A stretch of DNA of 64,000 nt, from positions 6,241,839-6,305,838 of the forward strand of contig NC_087379.1 of the NCBI RefSeq assembly GCF_963675165.1. Direction: 5' to 3'. Shown here piece after piece: positions 10,488 through 21,989 of this stretch. The position numbers and the translations under genes are program-made. Below the pieces are notes generated by a model that worked only from the letters and a program-made list of their open reading frames with translations, searched no databases and was not told where the DNA came from. Source of the DNA: Halichondria panicea. Its lineage: Eukaryota > Porifera > Demospongiae > Suberitida > Halichondriidae. Positions within the stretch are counted from its first letter, which is position 1. The number at the start of each line of letters is the position of its first letter.

Positions 10488-11261
10488 TAGCCTCGTTCCC
10501 AGGCCTTACTTTTTCTTGCTGTTGTCACTGTTCATCCATAAATAATCACAAGAAAGACATAGTGAGGCAGCAAAGAAAGAAATGGGCGTACAGTTAAGAA
10601 AAAGTAAGGCCTGGTTTGGGAAATCGCGTGATCCACAAGGATTTTTATGAACGTGGGCGATATGTAGCCCACAATCGTGACGTAAGGTATTCTCCCACGC
10701 ATTCAGAGTTAATAAAACTGTACTGAGACAACCACCCAAGCTGTGCTGCAAGTCAGATCAGAGAACCAGCGTGGCCAGCTCTGGTGGCAGTAGCTACCTG
10801 CAATATGATAATGATGACTAAGCTATTCTTGATCTATACTAGCATGTAGAAAGACACAAGAAAAGGTAATAGTCTGAGAGAATCTGAACACACAATCTAG
10901 ACTAGTAGATCATCTAGCTAAGCCTAAGGTATATAGCTAGCTATAGTGCTTGCAAACTTCCAGTTCCAAGTCCATGTCCAGCTTGCTGCAGGCAAAGTTT
11001 TATTAGTCATAGATATCTGCGTGGGCAGTCCAACATCTCTAGCTCAGCATGTCCACGCTCATTTTCACCCTTCTACCACCCTTCTACCCTCACGCGACTT
11101 CCCGATACAGGCTCTCCTTTTTCCTAACTCTACGTCTATTTCTTTCTTTATTCCTCCAATTAATACCGTATTTTATCTCATTGAACGATTAAGAGACAGT
11201 ATTTTATCTTATTGAACGATTGTGATAAAGAACAGAAAAAGGAGAGCCTGTGTAGAGGCTA
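10488..11261 (+). mobile_element. Non-autonomous TAGCCTC element, copy A (9-bp target duplication)
   Basis: The 774-bp element begins TAGCCTC and ends GAGGCTA, flanked by perfect 9-bp duplications GTAAGTGCT (10479-10487 and 11262-11270). Inner inverted motifs include AGGCCTTACTTTTTCTT with AAAAAGTAAGGCCTGG, and AGGCTCTCCTTTTTC with its complement. No transposase is encoded. A second copy, inverted and 770 bp long, lies at 30245-31014 with a different 9-bp duplication. Nine-base duplications are typical of Mutator-like elements but not exclusive to them. Confidence 0.88.
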
Positions 11262-11429
11262 GTAAGTGCTGTCATTGAATCTTATGGTTACTTACGGTGG
11301 CCCTGAGTGCTACCAAGAGTTAAGCTTACAGTTATAGCTACCTATAGTTTTTCAAAGTTGGTATATGGTTCAGTCCCATGCAGAGTCTACCCTCGGGTAA
11401 ACAACTTCACTTCACCCTCGATATTCACA

Positions 11430-11690
11430 TAATTATGCCTCGGTGCGCATGCGCAAGCGAGATATTATATGGTAGTGCATGTGTGTGTATGTGTATGTGT
11501 GTGCTGCTCAAGGATCAATAAAGTGCAGTAAGAGTTTATTCTAGCTACAGGCTTCAAGTCTTAGATTTTAATTCGTGGATTTGCAAAATAGTGCTTCGTC
11601 CTTGAGTTATACCTGTTTTGCTTAATTGGGGAATGTTATTGCAGCCTTTTCAGAAGAGTGCGTAGCAAAACCTTTCCATAGAGTGTTTCT
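11430..11690 (-). mobile_element. SINE-like dispersed repeat with GT-rich tract
   Basis: Its reverse complement matches the repeat at about 23380-23610: GAATTAAAATC...AAGCCT, then a CA-rich tract, then GCATGCGCACCGAGGCATAA against CTACGCCTCGAGGCATAA. The tail sequence (CCTCGRGGCATAA) and variable microsatellite suggest a short interspersed element. The exact 5' end is not visible. Confidence 0.45.
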
Positions 11691-11953
11691 ACTCTATTTA
11701 GTAGTTATAGCTAGCTATTGGTAGCTGCAAGAGTTTGAACAGAGCTGCAAGCCTCTGCTGACGTGACATGATGCAGCAGCCATTAATTTTAGCTTTTAGA
11801 CTTGTACTTTTGGCATTCTTTTTTAGTACCATTGCAATCCTGGTCAATCATTTCCCACTATTGAGTTTTCCTGTAATTCCGTGATTAGAAAATAATTATT
11901 ATGCGGCAAAGTCTCGAGACTAGCAATAATGTAGTAGCAATAGTAGCTACGTA

Positions 11954-12568
11954 TTAGTTATTGCCCAGCCAGAGTGCAACATGCCATATATTGCACTGGA
12001 GCAATGTCATCCAGTGCAATATATGGCATGTTGCACGAGGGCGCCGGCAATAACTAACTTGTTGCCCAATGACGTTAAACTCGTCTGACTGGTCATATAA
12101 ATCGTAATAAAAGACATGTGTTTTGAAGGAATTTAGTGTATTCATTAGTTTTGCTGAATTCCATAGTAAATTTTTTAGGTTTTCTTCCCACTAGTAGTTG
12201 TAAAGGTAGTAGCCTATAAAAGGGACCAACTGAGTATTGGGTGGGATGGTGGTCCCAAATGGATATCTCTTAAAGAAATCTACTGCATTTACACAGTGCA
12301 AGTGCATATAATGCAGTGCAATATATGGTAGCCATGGCAGTGATGCAACATGCCATATACTGAGCACTGGATTGCTTTGATCTGCCCACTCACTGGGCAA
12401 CAACCGCATTTACACACAGTGCAAGTGCATATAATCCAGTGCAAGTGCATATAATCCAGTGCATTATGCCATATAATGCAGTGCAATATATGGTAGCCAT
12501 GGCAGTGATGCAACATGCCATATACTGAGCACTGGATTGCTTTGATCTGCCCACTCACTGGGCACAAG
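11954..12568. repeat. Inserted block of inverted and tandem repeats
   Basis: This block replaces part of leader block type II. At the left, AGTTATTGCC...GGCAATAACT (11956-12054) encloses a hairpin of TGCAACATGCCATATATTGC. From about 12286 to 12568 a unit holding GTGATGCAACATGCCATATA and CTGCCCACTCACTGGGCA occurs twice, with extra copies of AGTGCATATAATCCAGTGC between. No protein is supported. Confidence 0.65.
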
Positions 12569-13190
12569 TATAATTATAGGAGCTATCAACTTCAGAGTCA
12601 ACTCACGGTTAGCACTCAGGGCCTCGTAAAATACAACAATTACGACCCAGCCTCTCATGTATGCGATATGGTGAATTGCACATGGGGGAATGTGAAATTG
12701 TGGGAATTGTGGACTGAAATTGTTTGAGTTTTAGTGTATATAACTAAAACTGCGATGTATTGATCATCGAACGTGATATTGAAAGCACAAATATAATAAT
12801 CCAGTTTTCTATACTTGTACATTGACCATTGGGGGAAGTGCTGTAAAATTGAAATGTATGACTTTTTGCGGGTGACCACGCTATAGATGTACGGTGTGTG
12901 TAAGTGATTTCGTTATTGTTGCAACAGTAGACTCGTGTATATGTAAGGAGCAGCTCGACTTTTTTCAATTCATTGAAAAAGAGAAGTTGAAGAGCACATC
13001 AGAATGTACAATGCAATCGAATGCTTGGTTAAGTAGCCGGTTCTAGTCTGAGTTTGTGAATTTTTATCAAGCCTGGTAGAGTATAGTAGACATCTTCCTG
13101 CTTATTGTGGAAATGGTTGCTATGAATATTGTTACATTATTGACATCTGGTGAATCTCACATGACATTCTGTGTTGCTTCTCTTTAATAA
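12569..13190 (+). other. Leader block type II, copy 2 (part)
   Basis: Colinear with 190-800 and 63310-63920; it includes GTGGGAATTGTGGACTGAAATTG and GCGGGTGACCACGCTA. No gene is visible. The block is interrupted at 13191 by a MITE and resumes at 13488. Confidence 0.55.
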
Positions 13191-13487
13191 TGCACCTATC
13201 AATGTGTTGCCCCATCCCCCCCCCCGGGAGGGGTCGGGGTTATATGGGGGATTTGACCATACCTCAGGTCAAATTCCCCCAGGTGGGGGAGGATTCTGTG
13301 TTCAAATCCCCCAGTCAACAGGGGGTTTTTGAGCCCCAAGCAGTTGCACTGCATAAAAACAGGCTATAAAAGCAGTCTTTACTACGCAAAGCCAGGTGAA
13401 ATCCCCCAGTATGGGGCCAAAATGTCAGGTCAAATTGAGTCAAATCCCCCCGGGGGGGGGTAGTGGGGCAACACATTGATAGGTGCA
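13191..13487. mobile_element. Harbinger-like MITE, copy 1 (TAA duplication)
   Basis: The 297-bp element has TGCACCTATCAATGTGTTGC at the left and the exact complement at the right, flanked by TAA on both sides. A second copy at 25658-25965 is flanked by TTA. TWA three-base duplications fit PIF/Harbinger MITEs. The interior has CCCCC/GGGGG runs and no coding capacity. Confidence 0.8.
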
Positions 13488-13522
13488 TAATAATTCTAGC
13501 TGAATGTCCTACACAAGGAATT

Positions 13523-13765
13523 GTGAGTTTATCCCTTAATGTGCTGACTTGTATGACTGTGTGTGTGTTGACTGTCTGTATGTGTGCTAGTATGTGTACT
13601 AGGAATGAATAATATGTATATAAATACCGTACTTCTTCGCAATAAGGCACCCCCTGAGAATTTTGCGTACATGTAGAACCGTATAAATTAATACACTAGA
13701 TCAAACGGCACCTTTAATATTTACAGTGCAGTTTGTAAAACTTCCAATTTTCCCTCACATGCCAG
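13523..13765 (+). other. Putative 5'-UTR intron of TRIM copy 3
   Basis: GTGAGT donor after AAGGAATT; acceptor TTCCCTCACATGCCAG, 37 bases before the ATG, as in TRIM copy 1. Confidence 0.5.
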
Positions 13766-13802
13766 TAAGAAGCCTTACAAGACTTGATCATATCCCAAAG
13801 CC

Positions 13803-16025
13803 ATGGCCGAGAGAGTGACTACAAAAGAAGCTCTCAAGAAACTCGATGCTCAACTCGAATGCTCCCTTTGTCTCGACACTTTCAAGCAGCCGAAACTCTT
13901 GCCTTGTTTTCATGTGTTTTGCAAGTCCCCGTGTCTGGAGAAACTAGTGACCATGGATGGACGCTCCCTCACTTGTCCCACCTGTCGACACATTGTCCCA
14001 CTGTCAGAGAGGGGAGTGGCTGGACTGCAATCAGACTTCCACATCGACCACTTGTTTGAGATACAAGATGCTTTCAACAAGGCCGATGACAACAATGATA
14101 CAAACTGTGGCAGCTGTGAGGATGGCAAAGCCACCGGATACTGTAACGACTGTGGGGACTTTTTGTGTGACAGGTGTCAAACTGCTCACAAATTTGTTAA
14201 ATACACTCGTCAACATAAACTGATTTCGCTGGATGAACTGAAAGCTCAAGTGACTAGCCTGGTTCCCCCCAAGAAAGCCGTCCCTCATTGCCCCAAACAC
14301 TCGAGGAATGACCTCAAGATATACTGCGATACCTGCTCCACTGTCATTTGCATGGACTGCACCATTCGACTCCACAAAGACCACAACTACGACCTGGTGG
14401 CTGATGTGCTGACCAAGCATAAGGAAGAACTTGTCTCCAGTCTCAAACCAGTCAAAGAGAAGCTGGACAGTGTACAACGAGCTCTGAAGGACTTTGACAC
14501 AAGAGCCAAGGAAATCCACGATCAGAAGGCCACGATTGAAGCCAACATCCACAAGGAAATTGACAAACAACATCGACTGTTGGACCAACGAAGGGCAGAG
14601 CTTGTGGGAGAGCTAGAGATGCTGACTCAGCAGAAGCTGAAGGATCTGGCGGCACAGAGGGACCAAGTGGAGATCACTCAGGTGAAACTGACCAGCTGTC
14701 TAGAGTACGCTGAGGGGGGTCTCAAAACAGGCACAGATGGTGATGTACTCGAAATGAAATCTTCCGTTGTTAAGAGAGTCGAACAGATCACTACCGAATT
14801 AGAGTCAAACACTATTCAACCAGAGACAAAGGCTGACATGGAACTGATCACTAAAGGAAAAGAACCTCTCCAACAAGCTTGTCGAGATTTCCTAGAGATT
14901 TATCACAGTGGATCATTCAGCTTAGAGAACAGCCACACGACAGGAGATGGTCTGAAATGTGCTACAAATGGAGAAACAAAAACTGTATCCTTTCAAGCAA
15001 AAACCAAGAGTAACAGAAATATCAAACGCAAACTCGACCTCAAAGCTGAACTCGTGCGTTTGGAAAGCAAAGATACATTGAAATGTGAAGTGATCGAGCA
15101 ACAACATGGCCAACACAAAATCAACTATCGCCCTATGAAACAAGGAAAGCATGAACTACACATCACTGTCAATGGGGACGCAGTACGAGGCAGTCTATTC
15201 CCAATAGCTGTAGTCCCATCACCACAGAGCTTCGTCAAGCCTTCCCAAGTTGTACGAGGTGTGAACACCCCACGAGGCACTGTCTCCAACAGTAAGGGAC
15301 AGTTAGTTGTTGTTGAAGGAGCTACTGTCTCTGTATTGACACCAGAGGGTGAGAAGATACAAACGTTTGGACAGCTGAATAATGCATTTGGAGTGACCTT
15401 GGACAAAGACGACAACATCTATGTAGTGGAGTGTAGCAATCATTGTGTGAATAAGTTCTCATCCGACGGAGAGTTTGTGGCAGCTGTTGGTAGTGAAGGC
15501 AGTGGTAACCTTCTGTTTCAGGACCCTTACGGTATATTTTATAACAAAAGGGACAACAACCTGTATGTGCCTGATTGCAACAACCACAGAATACAAGTGC
15601 TCTCTACTGAACTGAAGTTCGTACGATGTTTCGGTATCCCTGGCAATGGGAACGGTCAATTACAGCAACCATTGCATGCAACGTTTGATAGTGCCAACAA
15701 CCTCTATGTGATTGATGATGGTAACCATCGAGTACAGGTCTTTACTGCTGAAGGTTAATTCCTGAGAACCTTCTCACAAAAAGCCAACGGTCAGAAGCTG
15801 AACCTTCCTTGGACCATAGCCATCGACAGTAGTGACACAGTGTACGTCAGTGAGAATGGACCGAATCATGTGAGTGTGTTCACATCTCATGGAGCCTACA
15901 TCACCACGTTTGGTGGACCTGGAACGAAAGAGGGACGGTTTAATGCCATTTATGGACTCTCTATTGATCGCAATGACTCTGTTGTTATATCCGATCAAGG
16001 CAACGAGCGACTGCACATATTCTAA
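13803..16025 (+). pseudogene. TRIM-NHL copy 3 with in-frame nonsense codon
   Basis: The frame is open from ATG 13803 to a TAA at 15756-15758 (651 residues), then continues in the same frame to TAA 16023-16025, giving 740 codons of similarity. All other copies have CAA (FTAEGQF) at this point, so one C-to-T change truncates the protein inside NHL blade 4-5. RING, B-boxes, coiled coil and filamin are complete. The filamin patch RNIKRKLDLKAELVRLESK groups with copies 2 and 7, while the coiled-coil end (GGLKTGTDGDVLEMK) is of the longer type. A truncated propeller would be unstable; readthrough is possible but unsupported. Confidence 0.88.
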
Positions 16026-16640
16026 CGAGATAAGTGCAGTCAAGCCAAGAACTTTTAAGTGGACTATGTTTGTAGGTTCATGGTTAGCATTCATAATTTG
16101 TTAGTTGCGTTTTAATTAATTTCTGCTCTAATGGAAAATCTTGAAATAGTTGTTACGAAGTTTGTTTCTATGTTTGTAGCCATGTTTCTATCGAACTCTT
16201 GGACCATTATGTTTAATTTGTAGCTTAAAATAATAGTGCACTTGCGGCGTATTTTGAAATCCAATTTGTTCTCGCTACAGCACAATCGCGATTATTACAA
16301 ACTTTACTTGTTTTTCAACTTGAATACAGCTCTGTGGTACCTAAGAGTACAAGCACATAAGTATATAGGTATGAAATTACAAAATTTGTGGTTCAGTGTT
16401 TAGTATAACAAGAATGTGCTTAATATCTATATTGCTAACACTTTGAGTGGTGGACTGTGTGAGTGGATGCAACTAGAAATATATATATAGCAAAGTTTAT
16501 AGTTGTAGCAAGGTTTGTAGTATAGTTGCCCTGTAGCTGATTGCAGTGATACACTAGCTAAACACCTTGCTACCCACTGTTCAATGTATTCCCTAGCCCA
16601 ATGTCTAATGCATGTTAGTGAAGTACTTACTAACAACAGA
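16026..16640 (+). other. 3' flank type beta of TRIM copy 3 with OPA1 exon scrap
   Basis: Non-coding; starts CGAGATAAGTGCAGTCAAGCC like the flanks of copies 4-7. At 16327-16342 AATACAG followed by CTCTGTGGTACC is all that remains of the RYNLEAEW exon that is complete at 42381. From 16436 the intron segment preceding the P-loop exon is recognisable. Confidence 0.6.
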
Positions 16641-16649
16641 CACACACAC

Positions 16650-17502
16650 ACTTGCAGATGGTGGTGGTTGGAGACCAGAGTGCTGGCAAGACGAGTGTCC
16701 TGGAGATAATGCTCGTATATTCCCACGAGGAGGAGGGGAGATGATGACTCGTAGCCCCACCATGGTTACCCATAGCGACAGACCAGAGCGTGTTGCAATG
16801 GTCTCTCTATAATTAATGTCAGCCAATGAACTACATACACACCATGCACACATGTACACCTATACGTAGATCCCAAATGCTCTAAACATTCATCTACGTG
16901 TATATGTTGTCTCTCCTTAAAAATTGGTATGTATGACTGTATAATTATTATCAGCACTTTATTTTTACTGGTACATTTACTGCACTGCGGTGTTGTACAA
17001 TTTGGTTGATGGCATGTATGTACATCGATCCACTGCATGTAAATTGTCTCTGACATTCATAGCTATATGCATTGGGTACCCATTATAGTGACCATGTACT
17101 CTCCCAGCCCACAGGTGTATGACCTCACCAAGGAGGGGGACCTTCGTAGCCTTTGCACTGAGATGGAGCCTCAAATGAGGGTCAGCGTCCAATCAGGGAA
17201 GACCGTGAGCTCTCAGTCCATCTCCCTCATCGTGTACGGACCCCATCAGATCTCAAGAGAATGGTCCTGGTCGACCTCCCAGTGTGAGTGTCATGTAACT
17301 ATACACTCAAATCATGTGACTGTGTGTATTCGTACAGACTGTGACCACCGGTATGGCCGTTAACACAAGAGATGAAATGTGCAGGTGTGTTGGTGTGTTG
17401 GTGTGTGGATATGTATAGTGTGGAAGGTGTAGTCAGTAATTCCTGTTCTTCCACAGACAGTATATGCAGAACCCGAACGCCATCATCATGTGCATACAAG
17501 GT
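16650..17502 (+). pseudogene. OPA1-like remnant, exons 1-4 of the unit before TRIM copy 4
   Basis: Exon pieces: about 16660-16790 ([16 protein letters not shown], then a 7-bp loss before [21 protein letters not shown]), 17115-17282 ([15 protein letters not shown]...[10 protein letters not shown], damaged near the DLP motif), 17338-17386 (VTTGMAVNTRD, shortened) and 17456-17502 (RQYMQNPNAIIMCIQ) with GTAAGTG donor. The first frame break lies right after the P-loop. Confidence 0.82.
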
Positions 17503-18222
17503 AAGTGCTGTAGTTGAAGCTTATGGTTACGGTGGCACTGAGTGCTACCAATATTACAGTTCATTTAACTACAGCCTTTTGAAGTTGGTATAGTTCTGTC
17601 TCACGCAGAGTCTACCCTTAAATAAACAACTGCGCTTCACTCTCAATTAATTCACGGTAGCATTATTAATTCTATTATTACGTATAGTCTATGGTGTTTT
17701 CGTACCACTGCCTCCTACATGTATTAACTTCTGTACCCATTTTTGCTCCTATTAGCTTTCTAAAGAAAGTTTGTTTGTGCTCCGAAACAGCTTCAAAATG
17801 CTAGGTACATTGTAGCTATCAACTTCTCACTAGTACTATCATAGTACATTGCACATCGGGGAGGGGGCGATGTTCTATAAATTTGAAACAATGTGCTTGA
17901 TAACTCATGCAGGAAGTTAGTGGTTTAACTGTGTGTGTTTATGCTGACTATAGCGATTGCAACAGTATAAGGAACTACTCATTTCTATATTTTACATTTG
18001 TACAGTGCATGTACATTGATATCAAAGGGTGATATATTGAAAGCACGTCGGCATGTACTGTATAGTGGGAAATTTTTGTGGGTTGCAAAATTTTGAGAGT
18101 AGAGCAGTTAACGCTGGGAGAAACTCCCACGCACCGATATTTCACATGCAAAGCTATTGGTGGGTGTGGTTTCCTGGCATTGAATATCTGTGCTATAAAA
18201 ATAATGTGCTAGGCCTATAAAA
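17503..18222 (+). other. Leader block type I, unit before TRIM copy 4 (first part)
   Basis: Colinear with 4653-5290. It includes an insertion-type difference shared with 53150-53290 (GCAGTTAACGCTGGGAGAAACTC). No gene is visible. Confidence 0.5.
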
Positions 18223-18561
18223 TACCGACTAGAAAAACATTTGCAATGTGAAAAATTGCTAGGATTGGCTGGGGGAACCACCAAAAAGCGTGGAAACAAA
18301 AAATCAGACAACGAGCGGTGAAACGTCGAAATAGTGCAATTTTTAAAATGACGATATTCATTCATTAAAACGTTCATGGATTATGAAATGAGAGACACAA
18401 AGAGAGAAAAGGCTAAATAAACTATCTGTCCAGCAAGTTTCTTGATGTGGCCTTTCCCTGCAGAGATAGAACAGTTGAAACATGAGTGAAAATATGTGAA
18501 ATATTGCTAAACGCGGGCAAACCCACTGCCAATCCTATGTAAAACCTACTGGTTTTACTAA
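18223..18561. mobile_element. MITE-like insertion related to the 39264 element
   Basis: The leader block is interrupted between CCTATAAAATA and ATGTCCTA. The inserted sequence carries AAAAACATTTGCAATGTG and GCTAGGATTGGC near its left end and GCCAATCCTATG near its right end, like the termini of the 501-bp element at 39264-39764. A partial relative in reverse orientation lies at about 28860-29120. Exact ends and duplication are unclear. Confidence 0.55.
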
Positions 18562-18910
18562 TGTCCTATTTATACAGTAGTCTATTTGTGCTGTTTAGTT
18601 TTTTAGGGTGACCATGCAACAACAGTACATGCAACAGTACAATTGAACATACATGACTGTGTTTGGAACACCTCAGAATGTTAATCTACGTATTATAATG
18701 CTTGCACTTGACTGTGGTTCAGTAGGTCATATGAATTTACGCACACTCGAGTTTGTGGTTGTCTTTAAAATACATGTGAACGTAGATAAACGTTTATATG
18801 ATGTGTGATAATCAATCATGGCTAGGTCTACTATGAATATTGTTGCTCATATTTGAAATATTTATGGTGAACCCCACCCATTCTGTTCTGAATGTCCTCA
18901 ACAAAGAATT

Positions 18911-19103
18911 GTGAGTTAATCCCTCAAATGTGCATGACCTGTACTCTATATTATATGTATATTATGCTAACAGACTTTGTATTAGGGTATGTATAACAGA
19001 CTAGTTCTATATATTGACTTTGTTGTGTGTGTATTTAATATGAATTTGTACATATAGAATCTATTTGACACAATAATGTTTCAGTGCCGATGTTCCCTCA
19101 CAG
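18911..19103 (+). other. Putative 5'-UTR intron of TRIM copy 4
   Basis: GTGAGT donor after AAAGAATT; acceptor GTTCCCTCACAG. The exon that follows contains an extra ATGG (CCCATGGCCAG) before the true start at 19158, which could act as a short upstream start. Confidence 0.55.
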
Positions 19104-19157
19104 ATATTGCCCATGGCCAGTAAAAAACCTTACAGCATTTGATAAATTCCCAATGCC

Positions 19158-21377
19158 ATGGCTGAGAGATTGACTACGAAAGAAGCTCTCAAGAAACTCG
19201 ATGCTCAACTCGAATGCTCCCTTTGTCTTGACACTTTCAAGCAACCGAAACTCTTGCCTTGTTTTCACGTATTTTGCAAGTCCCCGTGTCTGGAGAAACT
19301 AGTGACCAAGGATGGACGCTCCCTCACTTGCCCCATCTGTCGACACATTGTCCCACTGTCAGAGAGGGGAGTGGCTGGACTGCAATCAGACTTCCACATT
19401 GACCACTTGTTTGAGATACAAGATGCTTTCAACAAGGCCGAAGACGACAATGATACAAATTGTGGCAACTGTGAGAATGGCAGAGCCACCGGGTACTGTA
19501 ACGACTGTGGGGACTTTTTGTGTGATGAGTGTCAAGATGCTCATAAGAAAATGAAATATCTACGGAGTCATAAACTAATTTCACTGGATGAACTTAAACT
19601 TCAAGTGACTAACCTGGTTCCCCCCAAGAAGGCCGTCCCCCATTGCTCCAAACACTCAGGGAATGCTCTCAAGATATACTGCGATACCTGCTCCACTGTC
19701 ATTTGCACGGACTGCACCATTCGTCTCCACAAACACCACAACTACGACCTGGTGGCTGATGTGCTGACCAAGCACAAGGAAGAACTTGTCTCCAGTCTCA
19801 AACCAGTCAAAGATAAGCTGGACAGTGTACAACGAGCTCTGAAGGACTTTGACACAAGAGCCAAGGCAATCCATGATCAGAGGGCCACGATTGAAGCCAA
19901 CATCCACGAGGAGATTGACGAACAACATCGACTATTGGACCATCGAAGGGCAGAGCTTGTGGGAGAGCTAGAGATGCTGACTCAGCAGAAGCTGAAGGAT
20001 CTAGCGGCACAAAGGGACCAAGTGGAGATGTCTCAGGTGAAACTGACCAGCTGTCTGGAGTACACTGAGGGTGGTCTCAAAACAGGCACAGATGGTGAAG
20101 TACTCGAAATGAAATCTTCCGTTGTTAAGAGAGTGGAACATATTTCTACTCAATTAGAATTAATCGCTATTCAGCCAGAGACAAAGGCTGACATGGAACT
20201 GACCACTAAAGGAAAAGAACCTCTCAAACAAGCTTGTAGAACATTTCTAGAGATTGATCACGGTGGATCATTCAGCTTAGAGAACAGCCGCACGACAGGA
20301 GATGGCCTAAAAGGTGCTACAACTGGAGAAACAAAAACAGTATCCTTTCAAGCGAACAAGAAATTTAAAGGAAACTTCGACCTCCAAGCTGAACTTGTGC
20401 ATATCGAAAGCAAAAAAATACTGAAATGTGAAGTGATCGAGCAACAACATGGCCAACACAAGATCAACTATCGCCCTATGAAACGAGGAAAGCATGAACT
20501 ACACATCACTGTCAATGGGGACGCAGTACGAGGCAGTCCATTCCCAATAGCTGTAGCCCCATCACCACAGAGCTTCATCAAGCCTTCCCGAGTTGTACGA
20601 GGTGTGAACACCCCACGAGGCACTGTCTTTAACAGTAAGGGACAGTTGATTGTTGTTGAAGGTAGTGGAGCTACTGTCTCTGTATTGACACCAGAGGGTG
20701 AGAAGATACAAACGTTTGGACAGCTGAGTAATGCATATGGAGTAACTGTAGACAAAGACGATAATATCTATGTAGTGGAGAATGGGCATCATCGTGTGAA
20801 TAAGTTCTCATCCGACGGAGAGTTTGTGGCAGCTGTTGGTAGTCAAGGCAATGGTAACCTTCAGTTTCTGCACCCTATTGGTATATGTTATAACACAAGA
20901 GACAACAACCTGTATGTGGCTGATAACGTCAACCACAGAATGCAAGTGCTTTCCACTGATCTGAAGCTTGTACGATGTTTCGGTACACAAGGCAATGATA
21001 ACGAGCAATTACAAAACCCGTGGTATCCAACATTTGATAGTGCCAATAACCTCTATGTGACTGAGTACACAAACCATCGAGTACAAGTGTTCACTGCTGA
21101 AGGTCAATTCCTGAGAGCCTTTTCACAAAAATCCAACGGTTCGAAGCTGAGTCATCCCCAAGCCATTGCCATCGATAGCAGTGACACGGTGTACGTCAGT
21201 GAGGATGGATCGCATCATGTGAGTGTGTTCACATCTCAGGGAGCCTACATCACCACGTTTGGTGGGCGAGGAACAAAAAAGGGACAGTTTGATCTAATTT
21301 ACGGACTCTCTATTGATCGCAATGACTCTATTGTTGTGTCCGATCAAGACAACGGGCGACTTCAGATATTTAAATGA
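19158..21377 (+). CDS. TRIM-NHL protein, copy 4
   Basis: Intact, 739 residues: RING 20-61 (CSLC...CPIC), B-boxes about 100-200, coiled coil 205-331, filamin about 353-461, NHL 474-739. The filamin domain has lost the TKSN tetrapeptide found in most copies (FQANKKFKGN). NHL blade dipeptides are NG-H, NV and YT, and blade 3 begins FLHPIGICYN, shared only with copy 5. One extra residue (K) follows the final LQIF. It lies after a QYMQNP exon remnant and before a RYNLEAEW exon that is split by a hAT-like MITE. Confidence 0.92.
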   Translation: MAERLTTKEALKKLDAQLECSLCLDTFKQPKLLPCFHVFCKSPCLEKLVTKDGRSLTCPICRHIVPLSERGVAGLQSDFHIDHLFEIQDAFNKAEDDNDTNCGNCENGRATGYCNDCGDFLCDECQDAHKKMKYLRSHKLISLDELKLQVTNLVPPKKAVPHCSKHSGNALKIYCDTCSTVICTDCTIRLHKHHNYDLVADVLTKHKEELVSSLKPVKDKLDSVQRALKDFDTRAKAIHDQRATIEANIHEEIDEQHRLLDHRRAELVGELEMLTQQKLKDLAAQRDQVEMSQVKLTSCLEYTEGGLKTGTDGEVLEMKSSVVKRVEHISTQLELIAIQPETKADMELTTKGKEPLKQACRTFLEIDHGGSFSLENSRTTGDGLKGATTGETKTVSFQANKKFKGNFDLQAELVHIESKKILKCEVIEQQHGQHKINYRPMKRGKHELHITVNGDAVRGSPFPIAVAPSPQSFIKPSRVVRGVNTPRGTVFNSKGQLIVVEGSGATVSVLTPEGEKIQTFGQLSNAYGVTVDKDDNIYVVENGHHRVNKFSSDGEFVAAVGSQGNGNLQFLHPIGICYNTRDNNLYVADNVNHRMQVLSTDLKLVRCFGTQGNDNEQLQNPWYPTFDSANNLYVTEYTNHRVQVFTAEGQFLRAFSQKSNGSKLSHPQAIAIDSSDTVYVSEDGSHHVSVFTSQGAYITTFGGRGTKKGQFDLIYGLSIDRNDSIVVSDQDNGRLQIFK

Positions 21378-21653
21378 GATAGCTAGTGCAGTCAAGCCAA
21401 GAACTTTAAGTGGACTGTGTTTGTAGGTTATCATTAATTTGTGCTCTTAGTGAACATCTTAAAGTAGTTGTAATGAAGTTTGTTTCTATGTTTGTAGCCA
21501 TGTTTCTTTTGTAGCTTTAAGTATAACGTGCAGGCCTAGCGCCTATTGTGAAATCCGATTTTGTTCGTTATCAGCTATGCGAATTTTTGTGAATGTCCTT
21601 AGCATAATCAATTATTTTATAAACTTTACTATAGTTTTTCAACCCGAATACAG

Positions 21654-21913
21654 CTCTGCGGTAGTCCAGTGGCGTAGGAACCAATTTCTCAATGGGGGGG
21701 GGCTCTAGTTTTGAATGGATGGCTATCTAGATATAGACTATAATTTATAGTCTAGAAAGACAGCCCCTGGAACCCCCCTCTTCCTACGCCACTGGGTACA
21801 CTCTAGAGGCTGGGTGGTGTAATAGGTATCTCGGGGGGAGACACTGGACAGAGATGACGTACCTCTTTGAGCTGGGAAAGGTGGACATCTTGACCGAGGG
21901 TGCCAGTCTGTAG
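21654..21913 (+). pseudogene. OPA1-like RYNLEAEW exon split by a MITE
   Basis: After an AATACAG acceptor, CTCTGCGGTA begins the exon. A 128-bp hAT-like MITE interrupts it, and the exon resumes at TACACTCTAGAGGCTGG and ends TGTAG before GTGAGG. Compared with the intact exon at 42381-42508 (RYNLEAEWRNRYPG...LFELCKADILTD), several substitutions introduce stops. Confidence 0.75.
21667..21794. mobile_element. hAT-like MITE (CAGTGGCGTAGG termini)
   Basis: The 128-bp palindrome-like element has CAGTGGCGTAGGAA at the left and TTCCTACGCCACTG at the right. CAGTGGCGTA termini are characteristic of many hAT MITEs. The expected 8-bp duplication cannot be read cleanly because the flanks have diverged. Confidence 0.65.
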
Positions 21914-21989
21914 GTGAGGGGATACTGTATACATATATATACATATAGGTATGAAACTACAGAATGTGTAGTTCAGTTTTTAGTATTAG

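Noticed and set aside
10506-11215. Short open frames (80-90 codons) inside the TAGCCTC element
   Set aside because: Present in both copies only because the element is duplicated; no recognisable domain, and the frames run across inverted-repeat motifs.
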